A stretch of DNA of 38,438 bases from a virus. Below are positions 28,976 through 37,936 of this stretch, piece after piece. The notes under the pieces are model-generated. The model did no database searches and had not been told where the DNA came from. It saw only the letters and a program-made list of their open reading frames with translations. How positions within the stretch are numbered: the first letter of the stretch is position 1; each line of letters starts with the position of its first letter. The DNA is taken from positions 1-38,438 of the IMG/VR virus record IMGVR_UViG_3300032325_000224; one strand, written 5' to 3'. Both the position numbers and the translations under genes were made by a program.

Positions 28976-29616
28976 TGGACATCAAGGAAATCAAAGTCCA
29001 GAAGGGTGAGAGGATCCAAACCGCGTGGGAGCGATTGGTACGGTGGGTGGATACGCTCAAGGTAGTTCCAGGTGACGGCATCAAGGTGCGCGAGACACCC
29101 AAAGGCACGATCGTCACGGTGCTGAAGCAGCGGCAGGCGTACATGCACCCATTCAAAGTTGGAGCGAGTGAAGCAAGCGCATCGGTGCGGGCGGGAACGG
29201 TGAATGGTCAAACGCCGTACATCCTCGATGTCACGACCAAGAATTGGCGGCGCATCGACAACCGAGACGACGATGGCAACAAGTTCGACCCAGAGAAGCC
29301 AGCGCCGATGATGAAGCTGGATTTGAAAAATCAAGAGGGCGGCAAGTTCTACATCTCGCTGCGCGTGAAGCCGAATGATGCTGGCACGATCGAGGATCCA
29401 AAGACCGACCTGCGAATCGTTCAAACACCGACAGCGGAGGGACTCAAGGATGGCGCTGGATACTACCCGCTGGCGCTTTGCTATCTCAATGCGTCCGCCA
29501 CGGCCGTCGAGGAAACCTTCCAGATCGTCCACCACAACATGCGCTACCTGTACCAAGCGCGGAAATCGACCGAGGGCGAAACAACCGGCAACCGCCACCT
29601 CTTCTTTCCGGTGTGA
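28975..29616 (+). CDS. Tail-tip structural protein, unknown
   Basis: A 213-residue protein starting in a TAATG stop/start overlap with the previous gene and ending in a GTGA overlap with the next. 'ERIQTAWERLVRWVDTLKVV', then 'HPFKVGASEASASVRAGTVN' and 'FYISLRVKPNDAGTIEDP' show a short helix followed by many beta strands; the segment '(GAS)..SVRAGTVNG..P' is a type of repeat motif common in phage tail-fibre base proteins. Likely structural. Confidence 0.6.
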   Translation: MDIKEIKVQKGERIQTAWERLVRWVDTLKVVPGDGIKVRETPKGTIVTVLKQRQAYMHPFKVGASEASASVRAGTVNGQTPYILDVTTKNWRRIDNRDDDGNKFDPEKPAPMMKLDLKNQEGGKFYISLRVKPNDAGTIEDPKTDLRIVQTPTAEGLKDGAGYYPLALCYLNASATAVEETFQIVHHNMRYLYQARKSTEGETTGNRHLFFPV

Positions 29617-30692
29617 AAAAAATTCCACTCATTCGCGATGAAACATGGAACTCGATGGTGGATACCATCGGCCGGAGGTTGCCGATTCGTTTCGAGGCCG
29701 GGCCTCCCCCCCGCAAGTGGTCACACCCGTGGAAAATCACCCCGTCATGGCAAGAAGGGGTGGAGGGCGAAAGCAGGGGTCAATGGCTTTTCAAGATCAA
29801 GCCGGGTTTCGTCAATGGCGTAGAGGTGACGATTCCCGCTCGCGTCAAGAACGCGAGCGCGCGCACGATTGCCCGACTGACCGAGGCGAAAGAAGACATC
29901 AAAGACCCAGAGCGAATGATCGACGCCTTCCTAACGGAATGGCCGAGCGTGGAGATCGGACCAACCCGCGTGATCGGGACAGGCGCGGATCCAAGTGGAA
30001 TTGCTGGCAATGCTTTATCTGATGCCGGCATAAAGCTCATTTACGAACCTGTCCCCAAGTTCTTCGCCGACCTCGGCGTCACATCGGCAAACACTCAGAT
30101 CACAGGCAATATCACCAGCGGCATCACCTTTATCGATGGGCAGGAAGACACCAAGACTGCACGCCGCCTGCGGGCCTGCGATGTCTCTCTGTGGAAAGAC
30201 CGACCAGCGGCGAAGTTCGAGGTCTACCCTGGGAGCTTGCTGGATGGGTCATTGGGCTCGATTTACATCACCTATGGCCATTCAGGCGGGATGAAGAAAA
30301 ACCCCTATCTGCGGATCAGCTCGAAGTTCTCGCCACCACCAGAGCCAGAGTCCGACATGGCGCTGCTCGAAGGCATCACTGACCCCGAATATGACCTGAC
30401 GAAACTGGCGACCATCTACTTCGTGAGTCCCGAGGGAGTTGATCCAGCCGCCCAACTGGATGCCACATGGACGCCTTATGTGGAATGCAACCACTTTTGG
30501 AACCTCGCCCACTCGCCACAGAGCATTCCAGATTCTACTCCGATTGAGCCGATCCGCCTCACCACCGCGCTGGCTGGTGGCTTGGCCGACATCTTGATTG
30601 CCAACATTCTGGCACCACTGAACAACCAGTTAAACACGGCGCTGCAAATTCTCAAAAGCCGCAACCTGAGAGGAGCGTTCTGGTCGCTATGA
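29613..30692 (+). CDS. Tail protein, unknown (359 residues)
   Basis: The start is GTG 29613 in a GTGA overlap; the open frame upstream is only the shadow of the previous gene. The protein has Pro/Trp-rich N-terminal parts (PPPRKWSHPWKITPSWQEGV), a beta-rich centre (ANTQITGNITSGITFIDG) and a helical C-terminus (LAGGLADILIANILAPLNNQ) that may be an assembly helix. Not recognised; located in the tail-tip block, so probably part of the distal tail. Confidence 0.6.
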   Translation: MKKIPLIRDETWNSMVDTIGRRLPIRFEAGPPPRKWSHPWKITPSWQEGVEGESRGQWLFKIKPGFVNGVEVTIPARVKNASARTIARLTEAKEDIKDPERMIDAFLTEWPSVEIGPTRVIGTGADPSGIAGNALSDAGIKLIYEPVPKFFADLGVTSANTQITGNITSGITFIDGQEDTKTARRLRACDVSLWKDRPAAKFEVYPGSLLDGSLGSIYITYGHSGGMKKNPYLRISSKFSPPPEPESDMALLEGITDPEYDLTKLATIYFVSPEGVDPAAQLDATWTPYVECNHFWNLAHSPQSIPDSTPIEPIRLTTALAGGLADILIANILAPLNNQLNTALQILKSRNLRGAFWSL

Positions 30693-30862
30693 GTCTAGAC
30701 AAACAAGCAAACCTCGCCAAGAAACGCAATGACGAGGAAGAGGCCAAAAAGGTTGAGGCTGAGAAGCTCAACCCGAGCTTTCCGTACCGCATGGTAATCT
30801 TTCCATACGACTTCTTTGGCATCGAGAACCTAACAGCCGAGGAGGAGAAGCTAACAAGTTGA
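30689..30862 (+). CDS. 57-residue tail-region protein
   Basis: A short frame joined to the previous gene by ATGA. N-terminal charged helix (LAKKRNDEEEAKKVEAEKL), then 'FPYRMVIFPYDFFGIENLTA'. Its stop is part of a TTGACG motif 23 bases before the next ATG. Coupling on the 5' side and good composition argue for a real gene; small genes of this sort are often chaperones or tail-tip accessories. Function unknown. Confidence 0.55.
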   Translation: MSLDKQANLAKKRNDEEEAKKVEAEKLNPSFPYRMVIFPYDFFGIENLTAEEEKLTS

Positions 30863-30881
30863 CGCGAGGGAGGATGAAAAG

Positions 30882-33275
30882 ATGCAAGTCCTCGCGTTTG
30901 TAGATCTCACCAACCGGAAGCTCAACAGCACCCTCGGCGGGAGCACGCTTACCCTGCCGGAGCTTGTTCAAGGCGATGAGGTCCGCATTGGGCTGCGTTT
31001 CTCGGAGCAGATCGAAGGCACCGCCACCGAAGTCTCCCGCACGCTCAACTCCCTGCGCGCCAGCATCGGCCTTGTCGATGCTCGCCCGACGGCAGGTACC
31101 TTTCAACTTTATGTCGACGGCGATGCCGCTGGCTCGCCGCTGGCGTTCGATGCGACCGCTGCCCAAGTCAAAACTGCCCTCGAAGAAGTCTACTCCTCAA
31201 CAGCAACGGTCACATTCAAAGACGGATCGTGGCTGGTCGATGTCGCCGACGCCACCGAGGCCCAACTCACAATTACCGGCACCTCGGTGAGCCTTGAGCC
31301 AACCGCCCATGTGCGGGTGCGTTCCTACCTCGTCGGCAGCAAGACGCGTCACGAGATCCGCCTGATCCGCTCGCCGCTCGCCTCGACTTCGACCTTTTCC
31401 AACATCCTGCCTGCGATGCCCGAGATCACTCGGATTCAGGCTGGCGGTAATGACAACACCACAATCTGGCCGGAGATCCAAGCTCTCAAGGTCAATCCGT
31501 TTTTCCGTGGCAGCTTTCAGATCCGCCGTAGCTACAAGAAATCTGGCGAACTCTCGATCGAAGATGGCGCGGAGGAAATCCAAGAAGCCATCGCCAAGCT
31601 CGCCGACGATGGTGGCAGCTTCACCGTCACCAACCCGAACAATAACACCGCCCACATCACCTTTGGTGGCGATATGGAAGGGATTGGATACGACTTGCTG
31701 GAGGTCGAGGTTTTTTCCGCGCCTCCGGGCGACCCGACCTTTGTCCTGAATCTCAACACTGCGGAGTTGGCCGACGCGCTGCGTGCCGTCGATAACATCA
31801 CCACGGCCGTGCTGGAGGTGGAGATGACCGTCGAGGACGAGAACAATCCCAACACCCTTTACACCATCACGCCGATCCGCGTACCGGTGCGGATCATCCG
31901 CGAGCTCAACTGGGAAGGTCTGGAAGCCGCCGCCAACATCGACTGGCTGCGCCCGCCACATGGTCGCACCTACATTCCTTTTACCGAGGATCAGATCATC
32001 ACTGGCAGCCAGCACTATGTGGCCCCGATCGGCAACGGCACCAGCACCGAGTACACGCTCACCCACAACCTCGGCACCCGCGACCTGCATGTCACGCTAC
32101 GCAAGAACGATGGCGAGTCTGCCATTGTCGATCGCCAGTTTTCTCTCGATGGCGAAGACCTCTATGTCTCCTACGCCGTGACCCTCGACAGCGAGGATGA
32201 TCTCACCATCAAGTTCAAGACGCCGCCGACAGCCAACCAGTATGTGGCGACTATCACCACTGCCGGCCCGATCTCGGCCTTCCAAGCGCACAACCACGCC
32301 ATCGAGCAGATCGAAGGGTTGAGCCTCCTGCTCGATGACCTCGGCAGCCGGGTGGAGACTTTGGAGGCATTTGTGCCAACTGCCGGTATTTCATCAGAGT
32401 CAAGCAAACAGACAACCGTGGCCTCATGGGAGTTGCCGAAAATCTTCGAGGTTTTCCCCACCCGCGCGACGGTGGATGCTGACGATGTGGTTTCGATCGA
32501 GATCGATAAGCTGCCGAGGAATGGTGGACTGCTACCTGCCAAGTACCTCACCGGGTCACTAACGGTGGCAAACACCATCCCGACAAGCCCGAGCCAAAGC
32601 GCCGTCTATCATTACACCGATACGACCAAGGAACTCGTCATCCCTGGCTACCTTGGACGAAAAGGAAAGAATATCTCCGCCCCAGCATTCTACGCATGGG
32701 ATGGCCGAGGTTTTTACCAAGTGGAGAAGATCATCGATTCGGAATCGGTCTATTACCCGTCCGACTTCAGTCGCGAACTCTTCCGCATCCATGTGAACGA
32801 GAAGCAGTTGCGCCTCAACAAAACCCTCTCACTGGACTTCTCATTCGTTTCTGCCGTCTTCAACTCCAATACCTCGGTTCATTGGGGTGTGGTGATTGAT
32901 ATTGGAATCCCACAGGGCACCCCGACAACGCCAAGTAACATCGCCCAGGTCAACTTCCTACCGCCGTCGCTCGACCACTCATTCATGCTCACCAGCGTGC
33001 CGTCGGCTCACTCCTTTGGGCTGCGCGTGACGCGCAAACTCGAAAACCTGCTTCCGGTCTACAAGGTCGATCGGGTGCTGTATGGAGCGACTGAGGCCAG
33101 CGATACCGCCCTAACAACCGCCAACTTCATCGTGCGCGGCCGCTTGGCGAGGTTCGACACCGATAACAACTCACCCGATCCAAGGGGGCTTGTCGCGTTC
33201 AACGGAATGGACGCGGAGCTCGGCGAGGACGGCGGAAGCGCATCTGACATCAAATACGGAACTGCAAAAATCTAA
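30882..33275 (+). CDS. Large tail-tip / receptor-binding protein
   Basis: A 797-residue protein, the largest in the window, with a GGGAGG ribosome-binding site. The N-terminal third has several small beta domains (VQGDEVRIGLRFSEQIEGT; AGTFQLYVDGDAAGSPLAFD). Residues 375-470 resemble a repeating fibre-shaft element (GTSTEYTLTHNLGTRDLHVT is the common 'tail fibre H-N-L-G-T' strand). A coiled-coil or trimerisation stretch (NHAIEQIEGLSLLLDDLGSR) lies near 485-510. The last 250 residues are globular and likely receptor-facing. Probably a trimeric fibre or tip protein. Confidence 0.7.
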   Translation: MQVLAFVDLTNRKLNSTLGGSTLTLPELVQGDEVRIGLRFSEQIEGTATEVSRTLNSLRASIGLVDARPTAGTFQLYVDGDAAGSPLAFDATAAQVKTALEEVYSSTATVTFKDGSWLVDVADATEAQLTITGTSVSLEPTAHVRVRSYLVGSKTRHEIRLIRSPLASTSTFSNILPAMPEITRIQAGGNDNTTIWPEIQALKVNPFFRGSFQIRRSYKKSGELSIEDGAEEIQEAIAKLADDGGSFTVTNPNNNTAHITFGGDMEGIGYDLLEVEVFSAPPGDPTFVLNLNTAELADALRAVDNITTAVLEVEMTVEDENNPNTLYTITPIRVPVRIIRELNWEGLEAAANIDWLRPPHGRTYIPFTEDQIITGSQHYVAPIGNGTSTEYTLTHNLGTRDLHVTLRKNDGESAIVDRQFSLDGEDLYVSYAVTLDSEDDLTIKFKTPPTANQYVATITTAGPISAFQAHNHAIEQIEGLSLLLDDLGSRVETLEAFVPTAGISSESSKQTTVASWELPKIFEVFPTRATVDADDVVSIEIDKLPRNGGLLPAKYLTGSLTVANTIPTSPSQSAVYHYTDTTKELVIPGYLGRKGKNISAPAFYAWDGRGFYQVEKIIDSESVYYPSDFSRELFRIHVNEKQLRLNKTLSLDFSFVSAVFNSNTSVHWGVVIDIGIPQGTPTTPSNIAQVNFLPPSLDHSFMLTSVPSAHSFGLRVTRKLENLLPVYKVDRVLYGATEASDTALTTANFIVRGRLARFDTDNNSPDPRGLVAFNGMDAELGEDGGSASDIKYGTAKI

Positions 33276-33281
33276 ATCACC

Positions 33282-34031
33282 ATGCCAGCACCAGTAATAT
33301 CCAGCACCACATCCGTCCTCGGCTACCGCAAGGGTCAATACTTTGAGTACCAGATGGCAGCCACTAATACGCCAACATCATGGACAGCCACCGGCCTCCC
33401 GAGCGGCATGACGATTAACAGCTCAGGGAAAATAAGCGGAACCGCAACAGCGGCCGGCGTCTACCTGATCAAAGTCACAGCCACCAATGGTGACGGCTCA
33501 TCCACCCCATTGGATATTGCGATGGGAATTGAGGACACCAACTACAATGACGGGCTTGGAATTGAGGTGAATATCGATCTGCTATCTGGTTCGGCATCAG
33601 TGCCGGGCATCAAGCCGTCGTCCGGGCAAGACGCAAGCCAAGCGGTGATGTATCTAAAGCATGGCGACAAAGCGTTCTTGGATCTTGGATTCTACAAGGG
33701 GACCGAACTTCAAAGCATGGCGGTTTCCTCCATCGTAATGAACATCCGCGAGTTCGATGGGGAGACAATTCTCGTGCAATCGAACGGAGCCGTACAAGCT
33801 ATTGGCACCAGTGACAAGCAACGCTACCGCATCCTCGTGGATCTCGATACCGATGAACTGCTGAATGCCCTTGGAAATTACCAGTCAGACTACAAATCCA
33901 CATTCGACGCGATTGCTGAATTTGAGTGGCGCGTGACCTACTTGGAGGAAGGAGCTCTAGCTGACGAGGTGATCCGTTCATCCAAGACCTTCCGCATTGC
34001 TATCGATCGCGATCTGGTACCAAACGCATGA
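33282..34031 (+). CDS. Ig-like (He_PIG type) tail protein
   Basis: A 249-residue protein. Residues 1-85 form a putative Ig domain: 'GYRKGQYFEYQMAATNTPTS', 'WTATGLPSGMTINSSGKISG', 'TATAAGVYLIKVTATNGDGS', the repeating pattern of bacterial and phage He_PIG domains that bind carbohydrate weakly. The rest (DGLGIEVNIDLLSGSASVPG and later 'NALGNYQSDYKSTFDAIAEF') is a second beta-rich structural part. Likely displayed on the tail. It overlaps the next gene by ATGA. Confidence 0.75.
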   Translation: MPAPVISSTTSVLGYRKGQYFEYQMAATNTPTSWTATGLPSGMTINSSGKISGTATAAGVYLIKVTATNGDGSSTPLDIAMGIEDTNYNDGLGIEVNIDLLSGSASVPGIKPSSGQDASQAVMYLKHGDKAFLDLGFYKGTELQSMAVSSIVMNIREFDGETILVQSNGAVQAIGTSDKQRYRILVDLDTDELLNALGNYQSDYKSTFDAIAEFEWRVTYLEEGALADEVIRSSKTFRIAIDRDLVPNA

Positions 34032-34450
34032 CCTACGGATCTGGCATGATCTGGCCGCTGGCCTCGGAGTACGCAAAGCGTGGCTGGGCGGTGCGGAGAA
34101 TTGGATGGGACGACCCCGACTTGCTGGGTGATACCGGCAGGGCGCTGCGCTGGGTGATCTACCAAAACTCCTTGTTCTGGCTCCTGTACAGGCAGGCCAG
34201 CAGTGAAAACAAAATCTCCCGCGTGATTCGCAACTCAGATTTTGGAGTTGATGATTTCTACGCCGAGGACTGGACGGTGTTCTCGCCGAGCTGTTCTAAC
34301 AGCGCGCAGCAGAGCGACCCGACGCAACAAGGGAAGAAACGCTACCCGCGCCCAGTGGATGTGTCGATCGTCGTTGACCCGCTAAACCCCAACTCAAAAT
34401 ACGGAGCGTGCCCCATAGTCCCGCTCTACCCATCCATTAAAAAGCCTTGA
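34028..34450 (+). CDS. Stand-alone Tad2/DUF2829-like domain protein
   Basis: A 140-residue protein. Residues 9-27 (PLASEYAKRGWAVRRIGW) match the opening of DUF2829, where a helix is followed by G-x-x-V-x-R-x-G-W; W42 and Y45 continue the first strands, and 'SDFGVDDFYAEDWTVF' (70-85) matches the closing 'F-x-x-x-D-x-x-A-x-D-W-x-V' of the family. DUF2829 includes Tad2, a phage protein that sequesters the cyclic signalling nucleotide of Thoeris defence. The rest (86-140) is Pro/Ser/Lys-rich. A homologous domain begins the next gene. Placement among tail genes is odd for a defence inhibitor, so a structural use of the fold is possible. Confidence 0.6.
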   Translation: MTYGSGMIWPLASEYAKRGWAVRRIGWDDPDLLGDTGRALRWVIYQNSLFWLLYRQASSENKISRVIRNSDFGVDDFYAEDWTVFSPSCSNSAQQSDPTQQGKKRYPRPVDVSIVVDPLNPNSKYGACPIVPLYPSIKKP

Positions 34451-36372
34451 GCACTGCACATGGTATGATCTGGCCACTTGCCTCCGAGTACGCCAAGCGC
34501 GGCTGGGCAGTGAGGCGCGCCGGTTGGGCAAACCCGGTCACAAGCCCGTTCAATGCTTCGTCTTCGCTTCGGTGGGTGACCTATCAAAATGGGCTATTTC
34601 ACCTCACCTACATTGAGCGAACGAGTGCATCGACCATCGGCAGCGTGAGTCGGGTGGTTAGGAACACGGATTTCGGAGTTGCTGAATTTTACGCCAACGA
34701 TTGGACGGTTTATTCGACAAGCTGCCAAGTCTCCAGCGGCACTCAACAGGGCAAATTGATGTACCCCGGCTATGTTGATGACGAGCCTTACAACGACCCA
34801 TTTGCTTCTGTGTTTAACTTTAGTGGCTGCCCTGATGTGCCACCTATAAGACCACCGGATGATGAGGAAGATCCAAGCTGTGGCTTATGCCCTCCGCCAC
34901 CCCTATGCGGCACGAATTTCAAACTGGTCGAAAGTGGCAGGGATCAATGCAACTGCCGCTCTTATATCTGCCAACCTACATTTTGTGGTGATCCTGCAAA
35001 ATGCCCTGACGGGTATCGAGTAAGGTACACGGGATACGATGAAGTCGGATGCCCTCAATGGGAATGCAAAAAAATAGAAGTCCAACCATGTGGCGATCCA
35101 CCAGAATGCCCAAGCACATCAAAGTTGGTGATCGCTGGATCGGATGCGAGAGGGTGCCCGATTTACATCTGCCAGCCTCTCGAATGCACCGATGTGATTG
35201 AATGCCCAGATGGGCATGTTGCCGTTTTTGGCGAACCGGATGCGGCTGGTTGCCCTACTTACACCTGTGAAAAACAAGACACCCCTTGCGGTGATCCGAT
35301 GGCTTGCCCTGAAGGCTCGAAACTTAAACAAGTCGGGGTGAGTGCGGATGGTTGCGCGATCTTTGAATGCGAGAAAAATCCAGAGCCTCCAGAGCCCCCA
35401 GAACCACCGGAGCCTCCAGAGCCTCCAGATCCTCCAGAGCCCCCAGAACCACCGGAGCCTCCAGAGCCTCCAGATCCTCCAGAGCCCCCAAGGCCTCCAC
35501 GACGCAAACCACCATGCCAACCAGCCCAAATATCCATTTCTGGAGTCACTAAATCGCCGGCATGCTTTGAGGACGGAACAGCTCCTCCGTATTCTGCCAC
35601 CTATGGATTCACAGTAAGTCTTGGGCAGGCGGAGGAATGCGCCGATGGCATATATTGGGTCACCATTAACATCAATGGAAAAACCATACGGACCACCATG
35701 AGCCCTGGTGACTCAGATAGCTATTCGGAATCTATCACTCAAACTCAAGGCGCCGATGTAAGGATTTCAGCTAACGCCTATCTGCCGATTAAGAAACTGC
35801 AATCAGGCACCGTCCATACCGAAAAGTTTCCAGAAGAGTGCGAGGAATGCGAACACCCCAACTATTGCGGCTTCACCGACCCAGAAGGTGATCCGTGTCA
35901 GTTGTTTGGTACAAGAATTACAACTACTACACAGTCTGCCTTCAGAGAGTTTGATCTGTCATGTATAGATGAAGAAGGAGAACTGAGTTTTGGGTTTGAA
36001 TCAAAGGGAACCAGTAGCATGAATGCTACCATAATTACAACAGATACATGTGAGGGCGGAAGTATCCAAACAAGCACTCAGCAATCTGGAAGTTCTAATT
36101 CATCATTATCAGTATATTTTTGCCCTGATAAAAATACCGTTATTGGGACTATTAGTTGCAGTTCATTTCTTACAAATGACGGTTGGTCCGGCGACTTTAC
36201 GGAGACCTATGATGTCTCTGGAGACAACACAGAAACTATCACTATCTCTACCCCCTGTATTGAGCCGACTGAAACAACCACTACCGTCACATACTCAAAC
36301 CCCATCGACCGATGCTGTGATGGATACGCTCCCGTCGGGCCAAATTGTGAATGCGTTTACGTAGGAAGTTGA
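34447..36372 (+). CDS. Tad2/DUF2829-like domain fused to cysteine-rich repeats and Pro-Glu linker
   Basis: A 641-residue mosaic. Residues 1-90 repeat the domain of the previous protein (RGWAVRRAGW at 18-27; DFGVAEFYANDWTVY at 75-89). Residues 135-305 hold about five cysteine-rich units of 35-45 residues with the form C-x-x-x-x-C-P-x-G...G-C-P-x-x-x-C, resembling antistasin-type domains. Residues 315-350 are a PEP/PDP repeat linker, and the C-terminal 290 residues are beta-rich with scattered cysteines. It starts with TTG in a TTGA overlap; the homologous N-terminus of the neighbour supports that start. The cysteine content is unusual for a cytoplasmic protein and suggests an exposed, disulfide-bonded or metal-binding tail appendage. 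Confidence 0.65.
   Translation: MSTAHGMIWPLASEYAKRGWAVRRAGWANPVTSPFNASSSLRWVTYQNGLFHLTYIERTSASTIGSVSRVVRNTDFGVAEFYANDWTVYSTSCQVSSGTQQGKLMYPGYVDDEPYNDPFASVFNFSGCPDVPPIRPPDDEEDPSCGLCPPPPLCGTNFKLVESGRDQCNCRSYICQPTFCGDPAKCPDGYRVRYTGYDEVGCPQWECKKIEVQPCGDPPECPSTSKLVIAGSDARGCPIYICQPLECTDVIECPDGHVAVFGEPDAAGCPTYTCEKQDTPCGDPMACPEGSKLKQVGVSADGCAIFECEKNPEPPEPPEPPEPPEPPDPPEPPEPPEPPEPPDPPEPPRPPRRKPPCQPAQISISGVTKSPACFEDGTAPPYSATYGFTVSLGQAEECADGIYWVTININGKTIRTTMSPGDSDSYSESITQTQGADVRISANAYLPIKKLQSGTVHTEKFPEECEECEHPNYCGFTDPEGDPCQLFGTRITTTTQSAFREFDLSCIDEEGELSFGFESKGTSSMNATIITTDTCEGGSIQTSTQQSGSSNSSLSVYFCPDKNTVIGTISCSSFLTNDGWSGDFTETYDVSGDNTETITISTPCIEPTETTTTVTYSNPIDRCCDGYAPVGPNCECVYVGS
35389..35490 (+). repeat. 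45-bp tandem repeat encoding Pro-Glu/Pro-Asp linker
   Basis: A 45-base unit occurs at 35389-35433 and 35434-35478 with a further 12-base partial copy to 35490. Within each unit 9-base subrepeats of the CCAGAGCCT type give PEP and PDP tripeptides. Such repeats can expand or shrink by slippage and set linker length. Confidence 0.9.
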
Positions 36373-36373
36373 T

Positions 36374-36877
36374 ATGGAAAACACACCAGCAATCACAGAC
36401 GAAGAGTTGCGTTCAATCATTTACGCTCTGACATTGGGTGAAAGACCGCGCACACGTGACAGGTGGATCAAAAAAGGCTTCAAAAAAATCCATAAGCGCG
36501 GCGAAAATGCTTTGTTTGACTATTGGAAACGACGCATCGAAACTAACGAAGCTGATTTGAAGTATGCGGTGGAGAAAAAATTGGTGTTTCTTGAACGTAT
36601 TACTGGCGCAGGAAAACTCGTACCGCCGCCTCCATCAAAACAACCTAGTCTACCGCAAATGCTCAAGTCGGCATCGAAGGCGGCCGCTAACTTCGCCCGC
36701 AGCGGCTTTGCTACCACCGATCCCGACACGCTCGCCAGCCGCATGGATACCTGCAAAGCCTGCGACCTGTGGGACGCCGCTGGCATGGCTGGCACTGGCC
36801 GCTGCCGCAAGTGCGGATGCTCGACGCAGGCGAAGCTCCGCATGGCCTCGGAGAAATGTCCTCTGGGCAAGTGGTGA
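36374..36877 (+). CDS. Zinc-binding protein, C-terminal CxxC cluster
   Basis: A 167-residue protein. The N-terminal 90 residues are helical and charged (DEELRSIIYALTLGERPRTR). The C-terminal part is 'CKACDLWDAAGMAGTGRCRK' with CxxC, then 'CRKCGCSTQAKLRMASEKCP' and 'LGKW'. This Cys pattern with the C-P-x-G-K-W end is found in a set of small phage tail-region proteins (DUF6171-like, from memory). A zinc-ribbon role in assembly is plausible. It ends 8 bases before a TTGACA motif. Confidence 0.65.
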   Translation: MENTPAITDEELRSIIYALTLGERPRTRDRWIKKGFKKIHKRGENALFDYWKRRIETNEADLKYAVEKKLVFLERITGAGKLVPPPPSKQPSLPQMLKSASKAAANFARSGFATTDPDTLASRMDTCKACDLWDAAGMAGTGRCRKCGCSTQAKLRMASEKCPLGKW

Positions 36878-36907
36878 AATGCCCGTTGACACGCTGTTTG
36901 TGTGAGG

Positions 36908-37936
36908 ATGCAGCTCACCCAGTACATCGGCGACAGCACAAGCCACGAGATACCGCTCACATGGGCTGGCGATGACTTCACGCCCGGCGAGGCGTGGTCG
37001 CTGATCTTCACGGCCAAGCGCAGCGCCCAGGACTCAGACGACGCGGCACTCTTCCAGAAAGTCACCGGTGCTGGCATCTCAGTGACTAGCAACACCGCCG
37101 AGGTCGAGATCGTGCCGGCCGACACACTGGCTCTTCCGTCGGCCACCTACATCTGGGACATCCAAGCGCAAAGCCTCAGCACCGGCGAGGTGCGCACAGT
37201 CGCACTGGGCGGCATCAAGCTCGTGCGTGATGTGACCCGCAAGACGACCTCCAGCACGCAAATTTTCACCACCCAACCCGGCGTGCCTATGTCTGGCAAG
37301 AGCGCCTACGAAGTCGCCGTCGAGAGTGGCTTTAGCGGCAGCCAGAGCCAATGGCTTGCTAGCCTTGTCGGTCCACAGGGGGCTCAAGGTGCCAAGGGCG
37401 ACCAAGGGCTCGTTTATTTGGGCGACTATGTTTCCGGCAATGGATACATCAACGGCATCGCTGTCGTGAAAGGCAGCGACAACAACCTTTACATCGCAAA
37501 GGCCAGCGGCGGATTAGCCGATCCGGTTGGCAACACGGCGCAATGGAACATTTTCCTACCGAAAGGAAGCCAAGGCCCGCAAGGCGAGCAAGGCCCCGCA
37601 GGATCAACAGGCCCAGCCGGTGTTGACGCTTTGTGGAATTACACGGGCGCATACAACCTCGGCGCGAGCTACGCCGTCGGCGATGTCGTCACTTACAACG
37701 GCGAGCTTTTTTACAGAAAGAATTCCAACGGCGGCAATGTAGGTGACAACCCATTTAATGGCAGCTCCTTCTGGGATCTTCTCGCCGCGAAGGGCGAGCA
37801 AGGCCCAGCAGGCCCAGCCGGAAGCGCAGGGGCTCAAGGGGTGGCCGGTCCAACAGGACCCCAAGGCCCAGCCGGGACGCCAGCACCCACCTACACCTTC
37901 TACATTCAAGGGGGCGACCTCTACATGAGCTATTGA
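36908..37936 (+). CDS. Baseplate/fibre protein with collagen-like repeats and carbohydrate-binding module
   Basis: A 342-residue protein. The N-terminus (QYIGDSTSHEIPLTWAGDDF; later 'GEAWSLIFTAKRS') resembles the attachment domain of BppU-like baseplate upper proteins. Three Gly-X-Y collagen-like stretches (near 158, 220 and 300) separate two copies of a chitin/CBM5-12-like module: 'LGDYVSGNGYINGIAVVKGS' and 'YTGAYNLGASYAVGDVVTYN'. The protein is therefore a trimeric stalk with sugar-binding knobs. ATG 36908 is preferred over GTG 36902 because it lies 22 bases from TTGACA as in neighbouring genes, with GAGG just before it. Confidence 0.75.
   Translation: MQLTQYIGDSTSHEIPLTWAGDDFTPGEAWSLIFTAKRSAQDSDDAALFQKVTGAGISVTSNTAEVEIVPADTLALPSATYIWDIQAQSLSTGEVRTVALGGIKLVRDVTRKTTSSTQIFTTQPGVPMSGKSAYEVAVESGFSGSQSQWLASLVGPQGAQGAKGDQGLVYLGDYVSGNGYINGIAVVKGSDNNLYIAKASGGLADPVGNTAQWNIFLPKGSQGPQGEQGPAGSTGPAGVDALWNYTGAYNLGASYAVGDVVTYNGELFYRKNSNGGNVGDNPFNGSSFWDLLAAKGEQGPAGPAGSAGAQGVAGPTGPQGPAGTPAPTYTFYIQGGDLYMSY

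Noticed and set aside
31197-32090. A 297-codon minus-strand open frame
   Set aside because: It is antisense to the 797-residue tail protein and has no motif or ribosome-binding context; shadow.
35389-35490. CRISPR-like or regulatory repeat
   Set aside because: The 45-base units are directly adjoining, have no spacers and stay in frame as Pro-Glu codons; it is a coding repeat.
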